Shown here in pieces: positions 53,270-62,339 of a stretch of DNA of 63,552 nt. The notes beneath the pieces were generated by a model. It searched no databases and was not told the origin of the DNA. It saw only the letters and a program-made list of their open reading frames with translations. A program made the position numbers and the translations under genes. Numbering within the stretch: the first letter of the stretch is position 1; each line of letters starts with the position of its first letter. The DNA lies in contig JAFMHK010000020.1 of the NCBI GenBank assembly GCA_017854585.1, positions 1 through 63,552 of the forward strand, given 5' to 3'. The stretch is from Paracoccaceae bacterium (GTDB lineage Bacteria > Pseudomonadota > Alphaproteobacteria > Rhodobacterales > Rhodobacteraceae).

Positions 53270-55294
53270 ATGCTGTCGTCATCCGATACCAAAACCGGCA
53301 TCGACCAAAGTCGCGCGATCTATAATCTTGTACAGGGATTCATAGGCCTGCTCTCCCCTGATGGGAGATTGCTGGATGCCAACCAAAGCGCGCTCGATTT
53401 CATAGGTGTCAGCCTGCACGAGATTGTCGGCACGCCCTTCTGGGAGACGCCATGGTGGCGCAGCAGTCAGGATTCTCGCTCTGCCCTCAAGAACGCCATT
53501 CGAAAGGGCGCATCCGGTGAAGCTACGCGTTTCGAAGCGAAGGTTACCGGCAAGAACGACGAGATCATGGATATCGGTTTTTCGCTGACGCCGATCTTCA
53601 ACGAAGCCGGGACTGTTGTGTCGCTCGTGCCTGAAGGGCACGACATCACCGCAATCAAGCAAGCACAAAATGCGCTTGATGAAAGCGAAACCCGCCTGCG
53701 ACTAGCCTATGAAGCTGCAGGAATGGGAACGTGGGACTGGAATCTGACGAATGACAAGTTGCAATGGAGCGCCCGACAATTCGAACTCTTTGGTCTTCCC
53801 AAAACTGCGGGGCCGATGCACGTCAGACGAGCGTTAGCGAACATCCATCCCGATGATATCGAACGTGTGACAACAGCAAACGAGGACTCGATTGCACGCA
53901 ACGTACCGTTTCGCCAAGAGTTCCGCGTGATCCATCCGAATGGGGACGTGCGATGGCTTGTTGGTCAGGGATGTCCGCTTAATCACGACGAAAACGGCAG
54001 ACCAAAGTCGATGATCGGTGTGAACTACGATGTCACCGAGCGAAAGACACTGGAGCTGAAGCTGGCGAAATCCAACTTGGAGTTGGAGGCACGTGTGGCC
54101 AGGCGCACACGTGAACTGGAGCAGGAAATGCATGATCGCCAAAAGGCGCAGAGGGAATTAGCCCAATTTCAGCGCTTGGAATCCATTGGTCAAATTGCAG
54201 GCGGCGTGGCCCATGATTTCAATAACCTCTTGGCTGTCATTGGTGGAAATCTGGAGCTTGCAACGATGCAGGGATCAGGCGCACGCATAACAGATCTTCT
54301 ATATGAAGCTCTTGAGGCAGTAGAGGCCGGTGCAAGCCTGAACAAGCGGTTGTTATCCTTTGCGCAAAAGAGCTCCCTTGAGCCTGTGAAGCTGAGCGTC
54401 AACAATCGAATTCAGGGCTCGCGACAGCTTTTGGAGCGAACGCTCAACAAAAATATTTCGCTGGTGACAGACCTTTCTCCCCACTATTGGGAGGTGTTTG
54501 CCGACCCTGGCGAACTTGACAGCGCAATCTTGAATCTTGTGGTTAACGCGTGTGACGCAATGCCGTCGGGCGGCAAGCTTTGTCTTGCGACCCGCAATCT
54601 CCTCATCGACGCCGAGGACGTAAAATCCATACCCGAAGCCAAGAAAATTGAATACGTCCTGCTTTCTGTTTCTGACACGGGCTTTGGCATGAGCCCGGAG
54701 GTGAAGGACAAGGCGGTAGTTCCATTTTTCACCACCAAGGCAGCGGGCGACGGCAGCGGGCTTGGACTAAGCTCCGTCATGGGCTTCGCGGCACAGTCAG
54801 GCGGCTTCACCACAATCGACAGTCGGGAAGGGCATGGAACAACTGTAAACATCTATCTGCCGCGCGCTGTCGCTCATGCTGATGAGAAGGTGAAGGAAAC
54901 GTCAGAGGCGGGCATCCCTTTCGGGCGTGGCGAATTGGTTCTGTTGGTGGAAGATGACGATGCAGTCCTGAGCATTACGCGCAAACGCATGGTTGAACTG
55001 GGCTACAACTTCATTGAAGCCAAGACAGCCGAAGACGCAATACGACTGCTGGAATCCAACGAAGACATATCGCTCGTGTTTAGCGACCTCAGGATGCCTG
55101 GGAAGATGTCAGGTTTCGATCTGGCCGAGTGGGTATTTGAGAACCGACCGCACATCAAAGTCTTGCTTACGTCGGGTTATTACGATCTCGGTGGGGGCGT
55201 GCAGAAAGATGTGAAGGTTCTGTCAAAGCCTTATTCGATTACTGACTTGGCAATCTCGCTCCGCGATATTCTAGGCATGCAAGACGATCGCTAG
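53270..55294 (+). CDS. Orphan hybrid histidine kinase (PAS-PAS-HisKA-HATPase-REC)
   Basis: The 674-residue protein has two PAS domains (about 15-130 and 140-262), a coiled-coil linker (about 262-305), the phosphoacceptor His315 in GGVAHDFNNLL, and a HATPase domain (about 415-545) with NLVVNACDAM, DTGFGM and GSGLGLSSV. A C-terminal receiver follows (554-674) with phosphoacceptor Asp606 in FSDLRMPG. No transmembrane segment is visible, so it is a cytoplasmic sensor. No separate response regulator is adjacent. The region is visibly less GC-rich than its neighbours, suggesting acquisition. Confidence 0.9.
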   Translation: MLSSSDTKTGIDQSRAIYNLVQGFIGLLSPDGRLLDANQSALDFIGVSLHEIVGTPFWETPWWRSSQDSRSALKNAIRKGASGEATRFEAKVTGKNDEIMDIGFSLTPIFNEAGTVVSLVPEGHDITAIKQAQNALDESETRLRLAYEAAGMGTWDWNLTNDKLQWSARQFELFGLPKTAGPMHVRRALANIHPDDIERVTTANEDSIARNVPFRQEFRVIHPNGDVRWLVGQGCPLNHDENGRPKSMIGVNYDVTERKTLELKLAKSNLELEARVARRTRELEQEMHDRQKAQRELAQFQRLESIGQIAGGVAHDFNNLLAVIGGNLELATMQGSGARITDLLYEALEAVEAGASLNKRLLSFAQKSSLEPVKLSVNNRIQGSRQLLERTLNKNISLVTDLSPHYWEVFADPGELDSAILNLVVNACDAMPSGGKLCLATRNLLIDAEDVKSIPEAKKIEYVLLSVSDTGFGMSPEVKDKAVVPFFTTKAAGDGSGLGLSSVMGFAAQSGGFTTIDSREGHGTTVNIYLPRAVAHADEKVKETSEAGIPFGRGELVLLVEDDDAVLSITRKRMVELGYNFIEAKTAEDAIRLLESNEDISLVFSDLRMPGKMSGFDLAEWVFENRPHIKVLLTSGYYDLGGGVQKDVKVLSKPYSITDLAISLRDILGMQDDR

Positions 55295-55542
55295 GTCCGC
55301 TTAGCAGCCAAACGGTTAGTGCCTCTATCTGCCCCGGATGCTGATCAGCTGCTTTGGGCTGGCACCGGTCGTCAGGCACCCTTCATCCGACCGCATGCTG
55401 CACGTCTGGGTGACGGGCACCTGTTGCCGCACAGCCGCAAGTCGCATGCCCGCCCATATGCCGATGATGCGAAGGCAGCATCTAGACATCGGATACCATG
55501 GCGCTGACGCCAACCGGAGCCACGCCGGAACAAGACCGTAGC

Positions 55543-56433
55543 TTATCCAACCAGCGCCAGTTCACGATCTTCTCGTGGCGACTGGCCAAATTTTCGGGAA
55601 TACTCTCTCGAAAATTGCGCAGAGCTTTGGTATCCGACAAAGAACGCGATCTCTGAAACTTTCGCGCTGGAGGTCTGAAGCGCGTCGCGCGCACGAAGCA
55701 GGCGCAGCTCTTTTTGATACTGCAGCGGCGAGGTTCCAGTCACGGCCCTGAATTGCTCGAAAAAGGCCGAGTTGCTCATGCCGACGCTACGGGCCAGATC
55801 TGTGACGACGATCGTCTTGGCGAGATGGGTTTGTATGTCCCGCGTTGCCTTGAAGATGCGGCTTGCCGTGCTTTCATGCCAAAGCAGCTTCTGAAGCGTC
55901 TCGCCATGTGGCCCCAACAGCAATCGGGCGTGGATTTCTCGGGCTGTGATCGGAGCCAGCAGACGCCGTGCCGCGTTGGTTCCACATTGGCCCAAATAGC
56001 GCCGCAGAGCGTCTTTCATGTCTTCATCAGTATCGCACAGATGAATCGAGAACGGATCCGAAGGCCTTGTCTCCTCCGACGGCGATACAGCATGCGAAAG
56101 TGAGCGGAGCAGGTCGAGATCAAGTGGTAAGACGAGTGCAATGTAGGGGGTCTGGGGCGTCGCTTGGGTGATCCGGGAGGTGACAGGCAAGGCATGGCTG
56201 ACGATCAAGGACTGCCCGGCGCGCACGGTCAATGTCTTGGCACTTGTCCCGACTTCCTTGGCACCTTGCAGGACAAGGCAGAGCAGGGGGCGATAGACAG
56301 CCGCGTCCAGCGCCGTGGGTGTCTCATGGCGCAGCAGGTGCGCCCCGCTGTCCTCGTGAAAAAGCACGCCCTTCCGAAGCACCGATTGATCAAGGGCTTT
56401 CGATACGCGGTTCAGCAGTGTTTCAGGTGTCAT
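55543..56433 (-). CDS. AraC-family transcriptional regulator
   Basis: The 296-residue protein has an N-terminal AraC effector domain (about 20-185, with RPLLCLVLQGAKEV) and two C-terminal helix-turn-helix motifs (DLARSVGMSNSAFFEQFRAV and VSEIAFFVGYQSSAQFSREY). It is divergent from the SDR gene, with 162 bp between the starts. This AraC-SDR arrangement is common, and the regulator usually controls the SDR. No cytoplasmic partner is otherwise visible. Confidence 0.88.
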   Translation of the reverse strand: MTPETLLNRVSKALDQSVLRKGVLFHEDSGAHLLRHETPTALDAAVYRPLLCLVLQGAKEVGTSAKTLTVRAGQSLIVSHALPVTSRITQATPQTPYIALVLPLDLDLLRSLSHAVSPSEETRPSDPFSIHLCDTDEDMKDALRRYLGQCGTNAARRLLAPITAREIHARLLLGPHGETLQKLLWHESTASRIFKATRDIQTHLAKTIVVTDLARSVGMSNSAFFEQFRAVTGTSPLQYQKELRLLRARDALQTSSAKVSEIAFFVGYQSSAQFSREYSRKFGQSPREDRELALVG

Positions 56434-56595
56434 GGCTTTCTCCCTAGCCCTACCCAGAGCACCAGCACTGAAAGGAACATAAATTTATCAAAAACACAGT
56501 TTCTGGAGGATCGTACAAGAAAAATGGACAAATCAGAAAGATTCCCACGCCTGTCCTGACTATTGTGTCCACAGCAACATGAAGGAACCACAAAG

Positions 56596-57411
56596 ATGAA
56601 AACCATACTGATCACAGGGGCATCATCCGGCATCGGCGAGGCGACGGCCCGGCATTTTCAGGCAAATGGTTGGAACGTGATCGCCACGATGCGCGACCCT
56701 TTGGGGGGAACTGACCTTGATGGGTTGGAAAACGTTCTTGTAGCCCGGCTTGATGTGACCGATGCGGCGACGATTTCCGCCGCGGTGACGGCGGGCACGG
56801 CACGCTTCGGGAAGATCGACGTTCTACTGAATAACGCAGGCTACGGTGCCTATGGCGCGCTCGAGGCGTTCACGATGGACCGTATCCGGCGGCAGTTTGA
56901 CACCAACGTTATCGGGCTTCTGGAGGTGACCAAGGCCGTGCTGCCCCATATGCGCCGGAATAGGTCGGGCACGATCATCAACATCTCGTCCATCGGCGGG
57001 CAGATCACCTTTCCTCTCGGCGCGCTGTACCACGGCACCAAGTTCGCGGTCGAAGGCCTCTCAGAGGCGCTTCACTATGAGCTTGAACCGCTTGGCATCC
57101 ACGTTCGGATCGTGGAGCCCGGCATGATCAGCACGAATTTCGGCGGAAGCTCCTTTGATTTCGCTATGAATGAAAGCCTTTCGGACTACGCGCCCACCGC
57201 CGAGGCCATGGGCCGCCTGTTCGGCAAGCTGGCGTCAAACCCCTCACCGCCTGAAACGGTGGCCGAGGTCATATGGGACGCCGCCAATGAGACCGGAGAC
57301 CGCTTACGCTTCCGTGCCGGAGCGGATGCAGACCGGCTGTTGGACGAGCGGAAGAACCAGGATGATGCGGCCTTCATTGGCGGCATCAAGACACTGATGG
57401 GCGGTCGATAG
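56596..57411 (+). CDS. Short-chain dehydrogenase/reductase
   Basis: The 271-residue classical SDR has TGASSGIG (residues 7-14), NNAGYGAYG, Ser in NISSIGG and YHGTK as the YxxxK motif. Its C-terminal extension past the core is typical of the SDR family with PGMI(S/R)TNFG. AAGGA lies about 10 nt before the ATG. Substrate unknown. It probably is induced through the divergent AraC regulator. Confidence 0.9.
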   Translation: MKTILITGASSGIGEATARHFQANGWNVIATMRDPLGGTDLDGLENVLVARLDVTDAATISAAVTAGTARFGKIDVLLNNAGYGAYGALEAFTMDRIRRQFDTNVIGLLEVTKAVLPHMRRNRSGTIINISSIGGQITFPLGALYHGTKFAVEGLSEALHYELEPLGIHVRIVEPGMISTNFGGSSFDFAMNESLSDYAPTAEAMGRLFGKLASNPSPPETVAEVIWDAANETGDRLRFRAGADADRLLDERKNQDDAAFIGGIKTLMGGR

Positions 57412-57821
57412 CAGGTCAGCCAGATCTGAGTGGTGAGGCCGAAATGTGACAAGTGCGGCTGCGTCAAAGTCGGCTCGGTCCCCACATCGAACAGTGACGT
57501 CATTTCAACTCACCTCCGCTTTCCTTGGTGCAACGTGTGGGGACACACGCCAAGTAATTCGCCGGTTCTCGGTGGCATCCCGAGCAACGCGACTGCCTTG
57601 TGTCCCGACGATACTCAATCGGCGTCGTTCGGACCGCGCGGTTCGAGAGTAGGACCTTGAAAGATAACAGGGGAAGCTGGGCCGAACCCAAACGGCCGAG
57701 GTTCACGCATACACCCTTGGATACACCGAAAAATCCGCGCCCGTTAAGGTGGTGTCACTGGTTCGCAGTCCGGCAAATGACGGCAGCGATGGTGACCGCG
57801 AAGTGCAGTCAGAGCATCGCC
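57412..57821. other. Intergenic region; no gene supported
   Basis: About 410 bp between two converging genes. It contains one small hairpin (CGTGTG-GGGA-CACACG, 57534-57549) and no open frame with a recognisable domain. Confidence 0.45.
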
Positions 57822-58271
57822 CTACAGGATGTTGATTTCGACGCTATCGGCAAGCGTGTTGGCGATGAAGCAATAGCGGTGCGCGCGGTGCTGCATCTTT
57901 TCCAGTTCACCGTCATCGGGCGAGAATCCGGTGTCGAAGCGCACGACCGGGTGCAGGTCGATGCGGGTCACCGACATCTGGCCGCGGGCGTTCTTGCCAA
58001 GATGGGCCACGGCGCGATCATGATAGCCAGCCACGGGCCACCCGGCCTTGGCGGCGAGGGCCAGAAAGGTCATCATGTGGCAACTCGACAGAGCCGATGC
58101 GAGGGCCTGTTCGGGATTGGTGTTGGCGGGATCGCCGCCCCAATCGGGGGCGGCGTCCACCCGAACATCATATGCATCGTTGAACTGCACCGTGTGGGCG
58201 TTGGAATACTTGCCGGTCTGCAGCACAAGCTCGGAGCGCTGCCAATGCAGTTGGATCGAAAGGTCGGACAT
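57822..58271 (-). CDS. OsmC/Ohr-family protein
   Basis: The 149-residue protein has the OsmC fold with the two reactive cysteines: one in ALSSCHMMTF (about residue 64) and one in HRYCFIAN (about 134). Such proteins reduce organic hydroperoxides using thiols. It follows the DmdA-like gene in the same direction by 29 bp, suggesting co-transcription. Confidence 0.88.
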   Translation of the reverse strand: MSDLSIQLHWQRSELVLQTGKYSNAHTVQFNDAYDVRVDAAPDWGGDPANTNPEQALASALSSCHMMTFLALAAKAGWPVAGYHDRAVAHLGKNARGQMSVTRIDLHPVVRFDTGFSPDDGELEKMQHRAHRYCFIANTLADSVEINIL

Positions 58272-58300
58272 GCGTCAGATCTCTTGTTTGGCCACCGCGC

Positions 58301-59440
58301 TCAGGCGACGGCAAGCTGCTTCTTGGGATCGTAGAAAGGACGATCCACGATGACGGCACGGGTCGGTCCGGAGGCGGTCACGACCTCAATCTCCATGCCT
58401 ACATGGGCGAAATCCGCCGCGACCATGGCAAGCGCGATGTTTCGTTCAAGCCGGGGCGAATAGACGGCAGACGTGACTTTGCCGATCTGTGCGCCATCCT
58501 TGTTGATCGGCCAGAAGGCCGTATTCGGCCCTTTCAGCGGTTCGCAGTCGATGATCAGGCCGACTTGCTTGCGGCGCGCACCCTGCTCCTGAATTCGGCG
58601 CAGCGCAGCCTTGCCGATGAAGTCGGCCTCCATGTCGAGGTTCACCAGCCGGTCAAGCCCAAGTTCATAGGGGTTGGTGTTGATGTCCGCGTCGGCGTGA
58701 TAGGAAAGCATCCCGCCCTCGATACGGCGGATGGAGGAGGTGTGGCCGGGCTTCAGGCCAAACTCCATGCCGGTCGCCATGATCCGTTCCCAAAGCGCAT
58801 CGCCATAGGCGCTGTCGCGCAGATAAATCTCGTAGCCCAGTTCGCTGGACCATCCCGTGCGCGACACGATCAGCGGAATACCATCAAGCTCAACCTCGCG
58901 TAGCCAGTAGTATTTCAGGTCCATGATGCTGTCACCAAACAGCGCTTGCATGATCTCGCCCGACTTGGGTCCCTGCAATTGCAGCGGCGACACATCGGGT
59001 TCGCGGATCGAGACATCAAGCCCGGAATGAACCGCCACGCCCTGCGCCCACAACAGGATGTCGCTATCAGCCAACGAAATCCAGAAGTGGTCTTCCGCGA
59101 GCCGCAGCAGGATCGGATCATTCAGGATGCCGCCCTCGGCATTTGTAATCAGGATGTATTTGCACTGCCCCACGGCCATTTTCGACAGGTCGCGCGGTGT
59201 CAGCATCTGCACAAAGCGCGCCGCATCCGGGCCGGTGACCTCGACCTGCCGCTCCACCGCGACGTCACACAGGATCGCATCGTTCACAAGGCTCCAGAAG
59301 TTTTGCTCCGCATCACCGAAATCCCGCGGGATATACATATGATTGTAAACGGAAAATCCCTGTGCGCCCCACCGGACCGTGGCGTCGAAATAGGGAGATT
59401 TGCGAACTTGTGTGCCGAACCCAAAATCGTCTGCGTGCAT
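58301..59440 (-). CDS. GcvT-family methyltransferase, DmdA-like
   Basis: The 379-residue protein is an aminomethyltransferase-fold protein. It is closest in pattern to DMSP demethylase DmdA: VYNHMYIPRDF, VAVERQVEVTGPDA, MLTPRDL and EPDVSPLQLQGPK. It would transfer a methyl group to tetrahydrofolate. The segment that reads SGWSKQGGFE-like in DmdA as I recall it is TGWSSELGYEIY here, more like general GcvT proteins, so DMSP as substrate is uncertain. It lies between an Lrp-type regulator and an OsmC protein, and a perfect 21-nt palindrome precedes it. Confidence 0.82.
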   Translation of the reverse strand: MHADDFGFGTQVRKSPYFDATVRWGAQGFSVYNHMYIPRDFGDAEQNFWSLVNDAILCDVAVERQVEVTGPDAARFVQMLTPRDLSKMAVGQCKYILITNAEGGILNDPILLRLAEDHFWISLADSDILLWAQGVAVHSGLDVSIREPDVSPLQLQGPKSGEIMQALFGDSIMDLKYYWLREVELDGIPLIVSRTGWSSELGYEIYLRDSAYGDALWERIMATGMEFGLKPGHTSSIRRIEGGMLSYHADADINTNPYELGLDRLVNLDMEADFIGKAALRRIQEQGARRKQVGLIIDCEPLKGPNTAFWPINKDGAQIGKVTSAVYSPRLERNIALAMVAADFAHVGMEIEVVTASGPTRAVIVDRPFYDPKKQLAVA

Positions 59441-59488
59441 AATTGTCTTCGCCCTTGTTTCCCGATGGCCGAACTGACGGCGTGGTAC

Positions 59489-59509
59489 CTAGATCTTTCA
59501 AAGATCTAG
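59489..59509. promoter_or_regulatory. Perfect 21-nt palindrome upstream of the DmdA-like gene
   Basis: CTAGATCTTT and AAAGATCTAG are perfect 10-bp arms around a single C at 59499. It lies 48-69 bp upstream of the DmdA-like start and downstream of the Lrp gene, without a T-run. It is a strong candidate operator for a dimeric regulator. Confidence 0.65.
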
Positions 59510-59605
59510 TCTGGGTCAAGGCATGAATGTGGACTGAAAATGGGCAAGCCGAAGACTGAACAGACCGTTTTGTGGCCACGCAACGGGCCGATTGGACGGG
59601 TGGCG

Positions 59606-60097
59606 TCAGCCGCGACCCTTTGCTGCCAGTTTTACAAGGTTCGGCTTGCTTGATTTGACCCGCCGAGTCGCGATGTAGGTCATATAGCGATCAATTCCCA
59701 GCTCGGCCGCCAGCAGGGTCTCCATCAACGCCTGAAACGAGGCCAGATCGGGGGTGATCGTTTCCATCACATAATCCATGCCACCGCCAGTGGCGACGCA
59801 ATCGGTGATCTCGTCGAGGGTCCTGATGAAGGCCTCGAACCGGTCGAAATCCGCCTTTCGATGGTGCGTCAGTGAGACGGTCACGACAACTTGGATGAAA
59901 TCGGCAATCTGGTCCAAGGCGATATCGGCATGATATCCGCGAATGAACCCCGCCGCCTTCAGTCGGTCCAAACGTGCCCAACAGGGTGTCGCGGAAATAT
60001 TGGCAATTTCGGCAAGCTTGGTTTTGCTCAATTGCCCGTGCTGCTGGATCGCGCTGAGAATACGAATATCCGTGCTATCAAGATCTGACTTTTTCAT
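59606..60097 (-). CDS. Lrp/AsnC-family transcriptional regulator
   Basis: The 163-residue protein has an N-terminal helix-turn-helix (LDSTDIRILSAIQQHGQLSKTKLAEIANIS, about residues 5-34) and a C-terminal ligand-sensing RAM domain with VATGGGMDYVM. The ATG at 60097 gives the family's usual length; a longer frame to 60223 lacks homology. It precedes the DmdA-like and OsmC genes in the same direction, separated by 165 bp, and likely regulates them in response to an amino acid or similar ligand. Confidence 0.9.
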   Translation of the reverse strand: MKKSDLDSTDIRILSAIQQHGQLSKTKLAEIANISATPCWARLDRLKAAGFIRGYHADIALDQIADFIQVVVTVSLTHHRKADFDRFEAFIRTLDEITDCVATGGGMDYVMETITPDLASFQALMETLLAAELGIDRYMTYIATRRVKSSKPNLVKLAAKGRG

Positions 60098-60728
60098 GAG
60101 CCCAAAACTTTCGCCGAACTGTCTTGTGCCACGGGAAAAGTAAGCTGCGGCCTGCTGTGTGCAAAATTTCTTAGGTCCTGAACGCCGGGCTTGCGACCGG
60201 GTTTGCGACACCATCTGGGTCAACCGCGTCGGGAACCGCCTGTGATGTGCATTTCCAGGTCATTGGTCAGACAATCCGCAGCGTTTACCGATCCACGCAT
60301 CAAGGCATCAAGATGCGTCGATGGCCTGAAAGGCCACTGTCAGACGCGTTTGAACCAGTATCCACTGAGACAACGACATTTTCGTTATCCCGCGCAAAAA
60401 TCTCGGCACTCAGCGAGCGTCGCTTCGATTGGTGCCAGCCCTTTTCGGGCGGTCACAGATACTTGTGCAGACCTTGGCGTTACAGACACAAAGGGGAGAG
60501 AGCAGCCCTTCGCCTGAAACGCGAGCCAGATTAGCTCTTGAACCAAGATCAGACCGTTAACGCCCCGAACCCCGCGCTTCCACGGTGCGGCTTGGCGGTC
60601 CCCACCGACCATCGCCACCACTTGAAGTGGCCGATCCTGCACCGCTTTGTTTTCGCGGCGAAGCAGCATAGTGTCATGTTTGGCGCGCAAAAAACGGCAG
60701 GCGTGGTATTATAATTTGGTGAGTGTGA
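60098..60728. other. Intergenic region between divergent regulators; no gene supported
   Basis: About 630 bp between the Lrp and the CadC-like genes. TATAAT at 60710-60715 is a candidate -10 for the rightward gene, which would give a leader of only about 7 nt. No coding frame with a recognisable domain is seen. Confidence 0.4.
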
Positions 60729-62309
60729 ATGACCAACTACAAGCGTCCATTGCACGACAAAGGCTTGGAGTTCGGAGATTTCGAGGTGCGACCAAGGGAA
60801 AGGTCGCTGGTGATCGAAGGACGGCTTGCGTCGCTGAGCTCGCGCGCATTCGACATACTGACCTTCCTGATCGAGCACAATGACCGCGTCGTGACCAAGG
60901 ACGAATTGCTGGACCGGGTCTGGCCGGGGACGTTTGTTGAAGAGAGCAACCTTACCGTCCACATCGCAGCCTTGCGCAAGCTGCTTGGACGCGAAACGAT
61001 CGCCACGGTCTCTGGGCGTGGGTATCGGTTCACGAGAACGCCAACCTCTGATGTTGACCAACAGACAGATCAACAATCATCCAACCCAGACCCATCGCCG
61101 GACTTGATGCCGACGTTGGGGAAACCTTCGCTGGCGGTGATGCCTTTTCTCAATCTGACGGGGAACAGCGGGCAAGACTTCTTTGTTGATGGCGTGGTCG
61201 ACGACATCATCAGCGTATTGTCGCGCGTGCGGTCATTCTTTGTCATCGCTCGGAGTTCCAGCTTCACTTATAAGGGCAAGATCGTCGACGCGCCTCAGGT
61301 AGGACGCGAATTGGGAGTTCGCTATCTTGTTGAGGGCAGTTTTCGCGAGACCGGTTCGCAGCTCCGGATTGCGGTTCAGTTGGTCGAGACAACAGCGGGA
61401 CGGTTAGTGTGGAGCCAGCGTTTTGAAGGCCCCCGCGCCGATATCTTTGACTTGCAGGACAAGATCACCGAACAGGTCGTGGCGGCGATCGAGCCGACTT
61501 TGATGATGGCTGAGTTGGAGCTGTCGCGGACCCGACCCACCGGAGAACTGCTGGCTTATGAGCTGTGCCTGCGCGCGCTGCCGTTGGTGCAGACGAGTGC
61601 GACCCGGCATGGCGTCAAAGAGGCAATCGACCTTCTGGAGCGGGCCATCGCCTTGGATGGTGAATATTCCTACGCCAAGGCCTTGAATTGCTACGCTCAC
61701 GCCGTTGCCTATGCTTCGCGCTGGTTCAATCACGAACAAGCGCGTCGGGCGATGCCGATGACAGAGGACGTGCTACTCGACCATCGAGACGATCCGACCA
61801 GCCTTGCCTATATCGGGCATTACTTGGCCTATGTCGGACGCCAGCATGAAAAGGGGCTGCAGGCTCTGGACCGCGCACTGGCGCTGAACCCAAACTCCTT
61901 TGCCGCGCTCCATTCTTCGGGTTGGATCCGGGCGTATGCGGGCGACGCAAAAGGGGCGATCGAGTTGTTGCAGCGCGCGTTGCGAGCCAACCCATTGGCC
62001 CCTGAATTCGGCCACGGATTATCGGCACTGGGCTACGCCTATATGATCGACGGCCAGCTGGACGAGGCATTGACGGCGCTGGAGAAGGCGTATCTTGAGG
62101 CGCCTACCTTCGGCATCACCCAGATCGCCATGGCATGGTGCTTGGCACGGTTGGAACGCTGGGAGGACGCATCTGCGGCGGTCCTTCGACTGCTAAGGCA
62201 TGACCAGACTCTGAAGGTCTCAACCTTCTGCGCCATCATGCCGTCGGCAGACCCGGTGTTCGTAACGCAGTATGGTGCGTTCTTGCGGGATGCAGGCGTT
62301 CCGTCCTGA
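60729..62309 (+). CDS. CadC-like transcriptional regulator with FlgO-like domain and TPR repeats
   Basis: The 526-residue protein has an OmpR-type winged helix (about 14-104, with SSRAFDILTFLIEHNDRVVTK and VSGRGYRF). An FlgO/adenylate-cyclase-associated domain follows (about 130-260, SLAVMPFLNLTGN...FFVDGVVDDI), then tetratricopeptide repeats (about 290-490). No transmembrane helix is apparent, unlike classical CadC. The trailing domains resemble those of pH- or stress-sensing regulators fused to TPRs. Target genes are unknown; the truncated ligase converges on it. Confidence 0.85.
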   Translation: MTNYKRPLHDKGLEFGDFEVRPRERSLVIEGRLASLSSRAFDILTFLIEHNDRVVTKDELLDRVWPGTFVEESNLTVHIAALRKLLGRETIATVSGRGYRFTRTPTSDVDQQTDQQSSNPDPSPDLMPTLGKPSLAVMPFLNLTGNSGQDFFVDGVVDDIISVLSRVRSFFVIARSSSFTYKGKIVDAPQVGRELGVRYLVEGSFRETGSQLRIAVQLVETTAGRLVWSQRFEGPRADIFDLQDKITEQVVAAIEPTLMMAELELSRTRPTGELLAYELCLRALPLVQTSATRHGVKEAIDLLERAIALDGEYSYAKALNCYAHAVAYASRWFNHEQARRAMPMTEDVLLDHRDDPTSLAYIGHYLAYVGRQHEKGLQALDRALALNPNSFAALHSSGWIRAYAGDAKGAIELLQRALRANPLAPEFGHGLSALGYAYMIDGQLDEALTALEKAYLEAPTFGITQIAMAWCLARLERWEDASAAVLRLLRHDQTLKVSTFCAIMPSADPVFVTQYGAFLRDAGVPS

Positions 62310-62311
62310 AA

Positions 62312-62328
62312 CCCGGCTCGTTTCCGGG
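62312..62328. terminator. Weak stem-loop between convergent genes
   Basis: CCCGG (62312-62316) pairs with CCGGG (62324-62328) around a 7-nt loop, with AAA on the left and few T on the right. It may serve as a weak bidirectional terminator. Confidence 0.3.
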
Positions 62329-62339
62329 CAGCCGCCACC

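Noticed and set aside
57760..57780. Possible tRNA T-arm (GGTTCGCAGTCC)
   Set aside because: No acceptor, D or anticodon arms could be folded around it.
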